Shown one piece after another: positions 45,738 through 57,492 of a DNA stretch of 64,000 nucleotides. Source of the stretch: Cycas panzhihuaensis. Its lineage: Eukaryota; Cycadophyta. Under the pieces are notes generated by a model that saw only the letters and a list, made by a program, of their open reading frames with translations, had not been told where the DNA came from and ran no database searches. Position 1 is the stretch's first letter; each line of letters opens with the position of its first letter. A program made the position numbers and the translations under genes. Where the stretch lies: the NCBI GenBank assembly GCA_023213395.1, contig CM041465.1:173917741-173981740 (forward strand), in the 5' to 3' direction.

Positions 45738-47130
45738 TTGCCTAATGATGCCTCTAGCACCATTGTGGCCAGTGAGGAGACATCCTCAACATTTGATGAA
45801 GCAAATCTCTATCATACAGGAAAAGACACCAACACTATGAACAATCTACAAGAATATGAGCCAAACTATTATGGGGAACTCCAACTAGAAAGCTCCTCAA
45901 ATGAAAAAGGAACGAAGAACATGATCAATTACTGGATGAGCAAGTCGTATGAGGTGAACCCCCCCTCTTTTCATTATAATCTATTATCTATATATACTTC
46001 AATTGATGGTAATCAAATGAACAATCATTTTGAGTACATTGGTTCTGATAGTTAAATAGGAGAATCAGGAAATAATGTCATGGGTAAGCCCTTAGCAAGT
46101 GTATGTATAATAGAAAACCCTAAAATAAAAATATAATACAAGTAAAGTTGCAACCAAAAACCCTATCTTCCACCTCTAACCCTAATCCTACCCTTAACCC
46201 CCTCCCTAGCCTTACTCGGTCTAGTTTAGAAGATCTGGCCAATCTTCTTCCAAACCCTACCCCTCCCTCTACCTTAGACTTAAAATCCGTGGTGGAATCT
46301 CTCCCTAATTCCCTATCCATTTCCAAGGAAACTCGTTCCTCAACTTTCTCTCTCGAGGTACATCCGCCAAGCAAGAATCATATGAAAGTACATCCTGCAG
46401 GCTCGAGGTCCCAGGAGGCAACATCGCATAAAACCACCTTGAGAGAACCCCTTTTCCCACATCCCATACCCATACCCAAAGAAACGTTAGATTCCTCCTC
46501 TATAGGAAAGGTAGCAACCCCGTTCTCAAGGAATAAGCTAGAAGGTACAAACCATATCATTCAATGCATGGAAGGTTGGTTGAAATATAGAATCCTAGAT
46601 AGATCTTCGTGGGTAATGAACATTGTCCTTACCCTCCAAGACCAAGCTTGGTGGTGGTACTTAGCCCACCATAATCTGCTTCGAGATTGGGCTGATATCC
46701 AATCGACATTTCAATTAAGATTCGATCTACCTCGAGAACTGATGATTACCCCCTTCCTAGTAGGAGAATGCCCAACAAAACTCATACATAGATGCAAAAG
46801 AGCATGGAGAGCTCAAAGCATCCCAAAATCTAACTGGGGCGACCTATTCTTTTATACCCTAGGCAAGCTAGCTAAGAAGTGGTTTCTCGAACAAGAATGA
46901 GTCTGAGAAGTTTCTTGGGATACGTTAAAAAGGTCATTCATGAAATCTTTCTCATATTCATCCAAAAACCAAACTATAAATAGAGTATTAAGATGCATTA
47001 GAAAAATGAGTATAGAAGTAGAACAAACCCTAGTGTTAGTTTCAAAGTCTATAGAAAATAGAAACGAGGAGGAGGAGGAGGAAGAGGAAGAAATTCACAA
47101 TTTTCCTCTAGAATATACCAAGCTCTAGTA
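45738..47130 (+). pseudogene. G4 second capsid-like region between protease and RT
   Basis: Linker DASSTIVASEE, INYWMSKSYEVN matches G2 (17520-17710). The open stretch 46148-46900 has a Pro/Ser-rich lead, then copy a (46610-46723): W..NIVLTLQDQAWWWYLAHH, then WADIQSTFQLRF. Copy b (46835-46951): WGDLFFYTLGKLAKKWFLEQ, then W.TLKRSFMKSF. The most divergent member still keeps both cores, supporting a real domain pair. Stops at 46052 and 46898. Confidence 0.72.
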
Positions 47131-47839
47131 TGAATAAAGGGATATAGAGGAAATCCTTGCACACCAAATAACGGAGAACCACGAAATTAAATGTGAAGAA
47201 ATTAAGAATACCAAAGTGAATTTGGGAATAAAAGGAAACCCCCAAAATATTACAATTGGAGATTACTAGGATGGCAGAACCATAGCAGAAAGCTCCAACA
47301 AAATTCTTGAGAACTGCCTGAGGAAAAATTGTTATATTGGCAAATCACATTGAACAAAGAAATTACCTTCAGTATTGTGAGCATTCTGCACCACATGTAA
47401 ATGAGCAATGGACTATTCACCATTCAAATTGGTATACAAAGTTAAAGCCATTATTCAGATTGAATTTCAAATTCCAAGTCTAAGGGTAGCACTTGCCTGT
47501 CAGTGAGATGATATCAGGTCACTTCGCAAAAGGTTGTGACAATTGATACAACTAGAAGAATATCGACACAAACCAAAACAATTACAGAAGATAGAGAAAA
47601 CTAAAGAAAAGGCGTGGCATGACAGCGACCTAAAAGTGCCTCAGTTTGACGAAGGAGATCAAGTATTATTTTATGACAACAAATTTTGAACCCATCCAAA
47701 AAAATTAAAATTAAGATGATTAGGTCCATACAAGGTGGACAAGATCTTTGAGAATGGCTCCATCCAATTAAGAGAAATAGACGGATTGAAGTTGTCAACA
47801 CTAGTAAATGGCAATAGACTAAAACCCTACCATCATTAG
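47131..47839 (+). pseudogene. G4 pre-RT joined directly to integrase end
   Basis: GNPQNITIGDY, DG.TIAE is the pre-RT linker (G2 18920-18960). It is followed at about 47290 by SSNKILENCLRKN, the integrase segment of G2 21107. RT, RNase H and most of integrase are missing. The integrase C-terminus is kept: EKAWHDSDLKVPQFDEGDQ, LGPYKVDKIFENGSIQLREI, RLKPYHH. Confidence 0.85.
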
Positions 47840-48560
47840 GATATCATTCCAGTAAGAATCGACTGGATGTACGATAACAAGTTGCTTGAAATTGTGGACA
47901 ATCAAGGTTGTCCTAGTGCCGAGGATGCAATTTTACCCTGACACGTAAAAACAAAAATACAAAAAAATAAAAACAAAGATTTTGAGAAAATAATTGTAAC
48001 TTAAAATATCATACATCTAAGCGAGATCATGGACAAAAGCATATGGCAAAATGAGGATGAAAAAAGAAAAATATTAGTGAAAAAAGAAAATTAGTGAAAA
48101 ATAAGTGTAAAAAGAATAAAAGTTAACTACCATTCACTAGAAATACACTATGCATTCCAAAAATGGAACAAGAATGGGAACGCATGACTTACAAGGTCAC
48201 ATAGTGAATCTTTTCACTATGTGTTCCTACTCGTGTCCCCACAAAGGAACGTACGTAAAAAACAAGAAATTTAAAGAGAATAGTGCCTTGCCTTGTTCTT
48301 ACCATCCAAAGAGAGAAGAACCCTAACTAACCCGAAATTGAAGTCAGAGAAAGAGATTTTCAACAGTTTGAAGCTTGTAGCAATGTGCATTCTCAACAGC
48401 AGATGTAAGGAATGCATAGAGCAACACACAACCCACAATACATATTATCGTAGGAACAAATCCAAGTCTATAAATTTTATTGCTCATCTCTTACATATCA
48501 TTTTGTTCTTACTATATTTCAATTGCTATTCTATCCAATAGTACGACAACAGGGCAAAAA
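47840..48560 (+). repeat. G4 pol-aORF spacer with altered hairpins
   Basis: Near 48146-48260 the familiar unit appears with changed cores: CACTATGCATTCC, then GGGAACGCATGA, and ACATAGTGAATCTTTTCACTATGT, a 10-bp inverted repeat. A pyrimidine-rich run 48500-48541 ends in CCAATAG, a 3' splice-site-like end. No gene otherwise. Confidence 0.6.
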
Positions 48561-49420
48561 ATAAAGACAGCAGTTGTCCAAGAAACACAGTTGCCAAAGC
48601 TAAAAGCAGAGTTGGATGGAATGTCCTCTACCTTCCAAGGCAAGGTTAAACAAGCAAGATGGGGAGAAATTTATTTTCATGCCTCCCTTGAATTAGGATT
48701 TGGACCTAATTGAACAGATAATAATGGCCCTAAAAAGAGATATGGGAAGGGTCCAACTAAATGCCAACATAACCCATGCAGTTATAGCACTTTCCAAGGA
48801 AGGGGACACTCCAGTCATCATAAAGAGAATAGAGGTAGATCAAAAAACGTGGGTGAGAGAATTGCGTAAAGAAAACACGCAGATCTATTCAAGAGGAATT
48901 CAAATTGATGACGTTAGGGATGAACGGCTACAATGGGTGGCCAAAGTCAACGTCACAAAAATTCTATCCAAACAAAAACATACCTACATTCCTGGTGGTA
49001 TGATGTCAATTCTACAACAGATTCGGGATGGCATTAGACTTCATTGGTGTGAATTCATGGCATACAACATGACACAGAAAATAGACGAAATACAAACCCA
49101 CCCCTTCTGACACCCATCACTCTTGTTAGTAGCATTATTTCATCAATGCCCTGAAGCCCAACCACCACATATACCCATTTGCCAAGGAGAAGCAGTGACA
49201 AGCAGTGGATCAAGATATTTCCTATCAATGTTCAGGATTCAAAGATTATAGGACAAGTTAAGAAAGAAATGACAAAAATAGTTAAGTGGGTTCAACAGAA
49301 TCCAGACTGTCCTATTCCACTATGATCAAAGCAAGCGGTAAAGAAAAGTGTAACACAAGGACATGCCAAAGTGGAGGATGTGGAATCCACACCATCATTG
49401 GAGGAATGGGAGATAGGAGA
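48561..49420 (+). pseudogene. G4 aORF
   Basis: Starts IKTAVVQETQLPKLKAELDG at 48561, where other copies have ATG; here it is ATA. Then EQIIMALKRDMG, THAVIALSKEGD, EVDQKTWVREL, SRGIQIDDV, LQWVAKVNVTKILSKQKHTYI, HWCEFMAYNM. Later parts are frame-broken; PSLEEWEIGD is the last recognisable block (to 49420). The coiled coil and 3' LTR are missing because copia C3 follows. Confidence 0.72.
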
Positions 49421-50470
49421 TGTAGTGTGCACCACAAGCATGAGACTCTTTTGTCTACTTGAGAGTTCTGCAAACAAGGTATAAAAATTGAGCTATTCAA
49501 AGATAAGTTCTTGATTAAGGATCCTAAATAGAACTTTTATGTCATCGCTACTAGGAAGGTGAAGAATGATTTATAGGCATTTGAGAAATTTCAAAATCAG
49601 AATAAATACTATGCCTTTATTGTGGGCATTGATGATATGAGTAAGTTGTAGCATAAACGATTGGGACATCTTAATTATAAAAACATGTCATTCATGAACA
49701 AGTTTAATATATTAGAAGGTTTACCAATGGTTTCATGTTCAGTCAGTGTTTGTAAAGGGTGTATGTATGGAAATCATCACATATATCTTTTCGCTCAAGA
49801 TCATACCTGGAGAGGCAAGGAGAAATTAGAGCTTGTGCATTCAGATTTGATGGGGCCACTATCAAACCCTTTGAGCTTTGGGCTCACTATACTTTGATGT
49901 TTGTAGATGATCACACCAGGAAGGCTTGGATGCATTTTCTAAAGGACAAATCTGTAGTGTTTGACTACTTTCGAGATTAGAAAGCAAGATCAAAAATGAA
50001 AGTGAAAAGAAAATAAAAATTTTGAGGAGCGATAATAAATACGACAACCATGCCTTCAATCAATTATACCTAAATCATGGTATAAAGCAAGAATTCACAG
50101 TCACATATACCCCACACTAGAACGACGTCACCAAAAGGAAGAATCATACCATGATGAAGATGGAACGGTGTAAGGTGCATGCACATAACTTACCATCAAT
50201 ATTCTGGGCAAAAGTTGTGGGAGTTGATGTATATATTTTGAATCAAGTATCGACTAAAGCAATTTGTGGCATGACCCCAAAGGAAAAATGGACTAGTTAG
50301 AAACTAGCCATTGACCATTTGAAAGCTTTTGGGTGCATAGCATATGCACACATCCCAAATGAAAAATGCAAGAAGTTGAATCACAAGAGTCAAAAGTGTA
50401 TCTTTGTAGGGTGCAACAATATGAACAAAGCTTATAGACTATGTAATCTAGTGGAAAAGCTTCTTGTTCT
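49421..50470 (+). pseudogene. C3: copia fragment, protease end and integrase
   Basis: Begins in the protease-integrase linker (IELFKDKFLIKDPK), then HKRLGHLNYKNMSFMNK, VCKGCMYGNHH, LVHSDLMGPLS, DDHTRKAWMHFLKDKS, LRSDN.Y with stops, and FGCIAYAHIPNEKCKKLN. It ends at NLVEK where the LTR of C4 begins (50471). Gag, RT and its own LTRs are absent. Stops at 49530, 49577, 49649 and 49978. Confidence 0.82.
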
Positions 50471-50754
50471 TGTTAGAATTAATGTCTACATGTGGGACCT
50501 AATAGGTTAGTGGTGAGTCATTAGAATATTTGGTGACTTGTAGGATCAAGATTCAATTAATGACAAGTGTCAAGGTAGTTACAAGTCAATTATGGACCAT
50601 AACCAATCCTATTTAGTATATATGAGTAGAGTGCCCTATACATATCATTGATCATTCTTAATGAATGAAATAAATTCTTGAAGGTTGACCAATTCTACTT
50701 GACATTTCTTATTTCTAGTATTTTTTGGATTTTGATACTGACAATTTACTCACA
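50471..50754 (+). repeat. C4 5' LTR
   Basis: TGTTAGAATTAATG to TTACTCACA, 284 bp, flanked on the left by C3 integrase codons. It is followed by TCATATTAGAGCC (from 50757), a diverged version of TGGTATCAGAGCC. No partner copy in the window. Confidence 0.6.
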
Positions 50755-51166
50755 TTTCATATTAGAGCCAAATTGCAAGGAGCCAATTTCAAGGAGGGAT
50801 TTGAGAAGGTGCAAACAGAGTTTGAATTCAACGAACTCAAAATGGCTTTTTAAAGCCAAGTATGCTGTGAATATTAAAAAATTGAGTGACTTTTATGTGG
50901 ATATTTGTAAAAATTACTTATGTATCTACTACAATTTTTCAGTAGCTCATTTTTAGAGAATTTAATGGGGGTATTTGATTTATTTATAATGGACAAAAAT
51001 TTAAAAAAACAAAAAAAAAAATATATATATATATATATACACACAAATTTTGCAGCAAAATTAATGTGTGGTTGTTAGTTGTGTGAATGCCAATGTGTTG
51101 GCATGGAACTCAGAGAAATCTAAGGTTAGGGCAAAGTTTTTAAACTCTGTAATAGGACTTTAAAAC

Positions 51167-51218
<52 letters not shown>

Positions 51219-52377
51219 AGTTTATGGTTTGTAGTTGGCCTATGGGTTGTGAGCTTGTGGTGGAACCATGTTAGGGCACAAAAATAGATGCCACGGAGGA
51301 AAGCTCATTGTGAACAACAAACAAGTTTCTTTTCCAATGTTCATTGCAGATTTGAATTTCTAAATAAATCTATGTGAGCCAAGGATCGAAGCAGTGAATC
51401 AGAGTTGTTGCTAGGGCATAAACATATTTAATGTAAATTGCATAAGGATGAATGTAGAACGTAAAGATGACAATACTCGCAACAAATTGGGTTTAAATAT
51501 TTGTCAAACATCAAATGGGAATGTTGGAAATTATTTTGAATAGGGTTAAACTCCAGTCTCAATAGATTTGAAATTTTTTATTTTTTGAAGTGAGAACACA
51601 TAATGCCATAGTTACGAAATTGGAGAGAGAGCACTAAACACCACAAATATAGCCTTCACTTCAACAAAAGAACGCCACAAAGATATAATGGAGTAAGGAC
51701 AAGCAGAGTTGAACATAGTAATTCGAAACTTGTGAAATTGACCTACATCTACAAGAGATGCCATGGAAGACAAGGAACATTGAACAACAAGCTATCAACT
51801 CACCCAACAATGATGAATGTCAACAGATCCTCATATGGGTTTTGAGATGAATCGAAATCGCCACAAGTAGACACAAATTGCCGAATATCACATGCAAATC
51901 ACCAAAGATCTGTGATAAAATCATAACGGATAGTTGATTTAGCAAATATTTGCCATTTCAAAACTTAGGGGAAAAAAATATTTTTCCATTCCTAATGTTT
52001 CGATATATTAAATCATTTTTTCATGAACTTTGAATTCTGGCGTACAAGCCCTCTTTCAAGAATTCCTAGGTCACGCAGTCCATTAAGAGTGCCAGTGTCA
52101 TTTTTAGCCTTTCTAGCACCATTCTTCAATTTTTGAAAGCACATCTCTAGAGTGATTTTTCTCTCTTTCATTCTAAAGAGGTCATATGGGTTAATTCCAG
52201 CACCCTTCGTGGTGTCCACGATTTTTCTTTTTGTTTTCTTAACACTCTATGAAGTGACATAAAACCATTAACATGAAAAATTTAATAAAATAATAGCATG
52301 TGGTGTGAGGGCTATTTAATGCCCACTTTTGTGTGTGATTTCTTTATTTTTGTGTGAATTTTCTCTCCACATAAACA
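50755..52377 (+). other. C4 leader with AT dinucleotide runs, no gene seen
   Basis: Holds (AT)n at 51021-51038 and 51170-51216 and A-rich runs near 51002-51020. I recognise no protein on either strand. It could include a further unrecognised insertion. Confidence 0.5.
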
Positions 52378-53225
52378 ATGTTGGGTGAGAATTTATTCAA
52401 CTCCTAGATAGACAAATTGGTTGGTGCAAAAAAATTATGGCACTTGGTAGCACCAAATGACCAATTTGCTTCGAATGGATGGGTTGTGGTAGATAATGTA
52501 CGGTGAGGTACTCATACCGAATGAGAAAACTGTTGCCGCCCAAGAAGAGGTAGAATATGAAGGCATAAGTGACTTTACCTTAGGACTAATCAATATGTCC
52601 ATTAGTGGACCACTGGTGGAAAATGTTGAAAGAGCTAAAACTCCTAAGTAAGCATGGGATGCCATCACATCTATCTTTGAGATAAAAAATGATGCAAGGA
52701 TCATGATTTTAAACAATCAATTGTACAACCTCAAGATGACAAGTTCAGTGGCTAAACATCCCCAAACCACAAAAGGCATCAACAATCAGTTGGAGAATGT
52801 TGGGGAGACTATTGATGATAAGGACATCATAATTGCTATGTTGGGAAGCTTGTCCAAGAGATTTGAAAATTTTGTAATGAGTTTTTTAATGTCAAGGAAA
52901 GTAGGAAATATCACATTTAATAAGTTGGAGGCATTGTTTTTGCAACATGAGCAAATATTGAAGGATAGCATTGTTGGGGAATATTCTAGTGTGTTCTCAA
53001 CAAAGTCAAAAGGGAAGAAGCCCTCCATTCCAAAGAAGAAAGAGACATAACAATAATAGCAATATGCTCAAAAGGGGCAACCAAAGTTGTGTTACTATTG
53101 CAAAAAACCAAGCCATTTCAAGAATGATTGTAGGAAGTGGTATGTTGATTAACAAACGAAGGGAGATCGGTAGAAGAAGAGGAAGAAATTGCAGGCAAGG
53201 CCCTTTTTTGAACAATCAACCAACT
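52378..53225 (+). pseudogene. C4 gag
   Basis: UBN2-type gag with frame breaks: WHLVAPNDQFASNGW, AWDAITSIFEIKNDARIM, LNNQLYNLKMTS, DKDIIIAMLGSLSKRFENFV, KLEALFLQHEQIL, then zinc knuckle CYYCKKPSHFKNDC near 53080-53130. An internal stop at 52651 and frameshifts near 52505 and 53045. Typical copia nucleocapsid protein. Confidence 0.8.
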
Positions 53226-53289
53226 TAATCCACAAAGGCGAAAATCTCTTCTTGAAAATTTCACAAATGATTTTGAAAGCATATGATGT

Positions 53290-54756
53290 CTAGCATATTC
53301 ATTTAGGAGTTTCTACGCACATGACGGGCAAGATTGAATGATTCAAGCACATGGGAAGCAACTAGGAAGATAGTCACCTTAGGAGACAATAAAGTATTAG
53401 ATCCAGAAAGGATAGGAGAAGTCCCATTTATCACCCTTGATGGAAAAGACTATTACATTGAAGACATGATGTATGTGATAAGGTTGAAGAAGAACTTGAT
53501 TTCCATCAGCCAAATTGAAGATAACAGCATGAGTGTTCTCTTCAAGGATGGGGAGGCTATTGTTAGCGATTGTGATGGGAAAATTGTTGCACAAAGTGTC
53601 AAAGATGGTGGCCTTTATAGGTTCTTAGGAAAATCCATAAACCAAAGAGTATTAACTGTTGGTGCATCATGTAAAAGTCAATTACGGCATGAAAGAATGG
53701 GTCATTTACACTACTTTCGTCTTCATCTGATGCTAAATATGGTGCACGGTCTTCCAAAACTTAAATCAACAAACAACATTTGTGAACCTTGTGTCATGGA
53801 AAAGCAACATAGAGAGAAGTTCCAAAAAGGCAAAGCTTGGAGGGCAACTAGAAAGCTAAGCCTTGTCCACTCAAACATTTGTGGTCCAATGCCAATGACT
53901 TCAATCGAAGGTGCAAGATATTTCTTAACCTTCATTAACGATTTCTCAAGGGAAGTTTGGGTCTGTCCCATAAAGGAGAAATCACAAACCTTCAATATTT
54001 TCCAAAACTTCAAGGTGCAAGTGGAGAACGAAAGCTGTCAGAGGTTAAAAATCCTCATATCAAATAATGGGGAAGAATACATCTCTAATGCCTTTGTCTA
54101 GTTTTGTAAGGACCATGGAATTAAAAAGTAGTTAATGAAAACATACACACCTCAGCAAAATGGAGTTGCTAAGAGAATGAATAGCACTTTGGTTGAAAAG
54201 GCCAAGTCAATGATGAAAGAAAGGAGTCTCTTAGAGTCCTTTTAGGCTAAAGTTGTTTGCACAACAACATATATAACCAACAGGAGTTTGATGAAGACTG
54301 TCTAAAATATAACGCCAAAAGAAGCTCGGTTGGGGAGAAAGCCTACAATGAGCCATCTCAAAATCTTTGGAAGCACTTTGTACATGCACATCCCAAACGA
54401 GAAATGCCAAAAGTTTGGTGATAAAAGTTCCAAGTGTATCGTCATTAAGTACAATGAAGAAAGCAAAGTGCATCGGGTGTATGAGTTGGCAACCAAAAAG
54501 GTATACACAACTCGGAACATCATCTTTAAAGAAATTGACAAATAGGATGTTAACCTGGACACTTTGAAGATATGGCAAAACAAAGGGAAATAAATCAAAG
54601 AATAGCTAGAATCTAGTGCTTCAAGGTAACAGTTTGTCAAGCCAAAGACTAACTAAAAGTCAGAAGATGAAGTGGAGGGTGAGGAGTAGCAATATCAAGA
54701 CACTTAAGAATCACAACTTGAAGTACAACCCGAGGTTGCTCCACCTACCAAGAAAC
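53290..54756 (+). pseudogene. C4 protease remnant and integrase
   Basis: The catalytic DSGA box is not readable. IVTLGDNKVLDPERIGEVP, LISISQIEDNSMSVLF, then the integrase zinc region LRHERMGHLHYF, CEPCVMEKQHREKF. Core: LVHSNICGPMP has Asn for the first catalytic Asp, LISNNGEEY has Asn for the second, and TPQQNGVAKRM lacks the usual Glu. The C-terminal part continues to YTTRNIIFKEIDK (54540). The end at PPTKK is cut by C5. Confidence 0.85.
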
Positions 54757-55318
54757 TGTTAGAATGGGCCTAATGGCCACATAGATCCAAGATCATTAAC
54801 AAAGCACAATACCATTAAATGCATTAAGCATAAACAACAAAGAACTCAAAGAGAAAGAGGAGCAAGATCACAATACCAGGTATGGGGTATTGGAATTAGT
54901 CCAACAACCAAAGAATGCTTCAGCTTGATTAGCAAACTGATAGAATAACAATAAGCTCCAACTCTTGAATGTATAACAATGAGGAAGAGGTCTCATTATA
55001 TAGAGTGAGATGAGAGACTTAAGGCCTTGGATGTTTCACAAGTGTCAAACATCCAAGATACATGCCTTGGATGTTGGACGTGTCCTTTTGGAAGCTCTTG
55101 TGTGAGCAAAAGTGCAAGGGGGTCATTTGACCCTCAAGTGACATAAGTGACAACGTTATGTCACTAGTCATAAAGTGGGTGTGTACTTTATCACTTAAGT
55201 GATAAAGTCACCCCTAAAGTACAAAAGTGCACATAAACATTAAAGTGCACACATAATACATAAACATAAAGTACATAAGCTTAACATATAAACATAAGGT
55301 AAAACATAAGGTTTAACA
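54757..55318 (-). repeat. C5 3' LTR
   Basis: 562 bp, TGTTAAACC.. to ..CCATTCTAACA on the minus strand. Preceded by the polypurine tract AATAAGGGGGGG (55319-55330). Confidence 0.92.
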
Positions 55319-56110
55319 CCCCCCCTTATTGTTTATAATGTTAAGTCGGACCCCTAGACCATCTCTAAATTTTACAAATTTGTCTCTACCAAGTGGCTTG
55401 GTAAAGATATCCGATGTCTGTTGCTCTGTTGGTCGATATTGAAAATTGATCTCACCACTGTGTACATGCTCTCTGATGAAATGGTGGTGAACTTCAATAT
55501 GTTTGGTCCGTGCATGGAAGACTGGATTCTTAGTCAACTTGAGCACACTCTGATTGTCGCAATGAGTACTGGTAGGCTGCTCCTGCTCAAATCCAAGCTC
55601 ACCAAGAATCCGTCAGAGCGGATAGCCTCAAGTCGACTGATTGTAGCTTTGTACTCTACTTCAGTGGAGGACAAGGTAACATTTGGTTGCTTCTTGCAAC
55701 TCCATGAAACAGCTGCTGAACCAGGGGTAAAACTGTAACCCAAGATTGACTTCTAGCTATCCTAGCATCCTGCCCAATCAGAATCAGAGAACCCTTCCAA
55801 AGTGAAGTTCTCCTTATGTGCATACTCAAGTCCAAGCTGCAATGTACCTTTGATGTACTTGAGTATGCGTTTTGCTGCTTTCCAATGCTTTTAATTGGAT
55901 TGAGACATGAAACGAGAGCAAATCCCAACTACAAATGAAATATCTGGACGAGTGTTGGTGAGATATATCAGACTACCAATCAACTGTCAATAAAGAGTGG
56001 GATCTGTTGGTTCAGCTTCCTCATTAAGAGTAAGCTTGGTTCCGTTCTCCATGGGTGTAGGCGCTGTCTTGCAGTCATGCATCCTGAACCTCTGCAAGAT
56101 GTCCCAAGAA
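55313..56110 (-). pseudogene. C5 RNase H
   Basis: Reads LYRQLIGSLIYLTNTRPD-like start, then CSWSCKKQPNVTLSSTEVEY (RNase H box, near 55680) and NPVFHARTKHIEVHHHFIRE, YRPTEQQTSDIFTKPLGRDKF, ending LNIINNKGGC at 55313 in the polypurine tract. Frame breaks near 55545 and 55745. It degrades the RNA template. Confidence 0.88.
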
Positions 56111-57492
56111 TATTTTGCTTGGGAAATGAAGATATAGCCTGGTTGCTGCCATACCTCAAAGCCTAAAAAATAATGGAGAAGTCCAAGATCAGTCATCTCG
56201 AAACTTCTCTTTAAATCATCTTGGAGAACCTTGATGAGCTTAGTGTCATCACCAGTGATCACTAAGGCATCTACATACAAGGCAATATAAATGACATGGT
56301 TTTGTTCATGTTTGATATACAAGTTAGGATCTGATGTTGATCGATGAAACCCATGTCTCAAGAAGTATTCATCGATTTTTGCATACCATGCCCTAGGAGC
56401 TCGCTTCAAGCCATACAAAGCCTTCTTGAGGCGACATACTAAATGCTCCTTGCCTTGTTCTTTGTAACCAGGAGGTTGCTCCAAGTATACCTCCTCTTGA
56501 AGATCGCCATTTAGAAAGGCGCTCTTCACATCCATCTGATAAAGTGGCCATTTGCATTGTGCAGCTAAGGCCATAAGGAGTCTGATGGTGTTCATGTTTG
56601 CCACTGGTGCAAAGGTTTGTTTGAATCCCTTTGCCACAAGACGTGCCTTCTGCCGCTTAAGTGTACCATCTGAATGAAATTTGGTCTTGCAGACCCATTT
56701 ACAACTGATTGCCTGTTTGTGTGGAGGCAATTCAACCAAATCCCATGTGCCATTCTTGTGAATAGAATGGATCTCCTCATCCATGGTAGCTTTCAAATTA
56801 TCATTTTGTGAAGCCTCTTCAAAAGTAGAAGGCTCATTAATAGAAAGCACTTCAGCCATAAGTGCAAAATTTGTTTGCTGCCTATACTTAGATGGACGTT
56901 TCCCTTCAATAATATGACTGTCCTGTACCGTTTGAGTATACCATTTAGGTAACTTTTGAAATGATGTAGCATGAACCTCAATGTCTTCTGGTCTAAGTGA
57001 TTGATCAACAGAAGATGAAGTGGAAGGTTCAAGTGGAGCAGAAGATGATGAAGTAGATGGTACAGGAGGTGCAGATGAAGTACATGGTGTATAAGATTGA
57101 GAGGGAGGGAAGTCCTCAACAATCTTTTTGCCCTTATCAATGGAGGGTTGGATTGATGCCACATCCAACTCTTTCTGATCATCCTCAACAAAGATTACAT
57201 CTCTTGAGAGATGCATTTTTCTCCCAACTGGATCATACAACTTGTAGGCCTTGCTATGAATGGCATATCCTACAAAGATGCATTTGAGACTATGTTTATC
57301 CATCTTTGTTCTTTGTTGATCTGGTATGTGCATATATGCAGTGCACCCAAATGTCCTCAAATGGCTGATAGTCGGTTTCTTACCAGTCCATGCCTCCTCA
57401 GGTGTAATGTTGGTGACTGATGTTGTAGGACTCCGATTGGCCTGCTGTGTGAAATGCTTCGGCCCAGTAAGCTCTTCGAAGTCCTTTCGCAT
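55987..57492 (-). pseudogene. C5 integrase end and reverse transcriptase
   Basis: One open stretch of 501 residues. It starts in integrase (NRSPTTSVTNITPEEAW, LRTFGCTAYMHIP), has a Ser/Pro/Thr-rich linker, then RT: YQMDVKSAFLNGDLQEEVYL, LKKALYGLKRAPRAWY. The active site LYVDALVITGDD has Ala for the last Asp of YVDD. The KEGIDYEE part is deleted (KGFKQTFAPVAN). Long and open, but catalytically dead. Confidence 0.9.

Larger units (their letters stand above)
50471..54756 (+). mobile_element. C4: Ty1/copia element, cut by C5
   Basis: 5' LTR 50471-50754, degenerate tRNA-Met primer site, long leader, gag, protease-integrase; interrupted at 54757 by the LTR of C5 on the other strand. Joining the LTR and the coding part across the 1.6-kb leader is inference: the only recognisable copia parts fall in the right order. 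Confidence 0.65.

Noticed and set aside
51170-51216. AT run as an origin or scaffold attachment site
   Set aside because: A simple dinucleotide repeat is enough to explain it; no further signal.
52013-52219. Minus-strand 68-codon ORF in the C4 leader
   Set aside because: No recognisable domain, no support from context; likely chance in AT-rich DNA.
55987-57492. Long open frame as a functional host gene
   Set aside because: It is copia integrase-RT with YVDA at the active site and a deletion before the catalytic palm; a decayed element, not a host gene.
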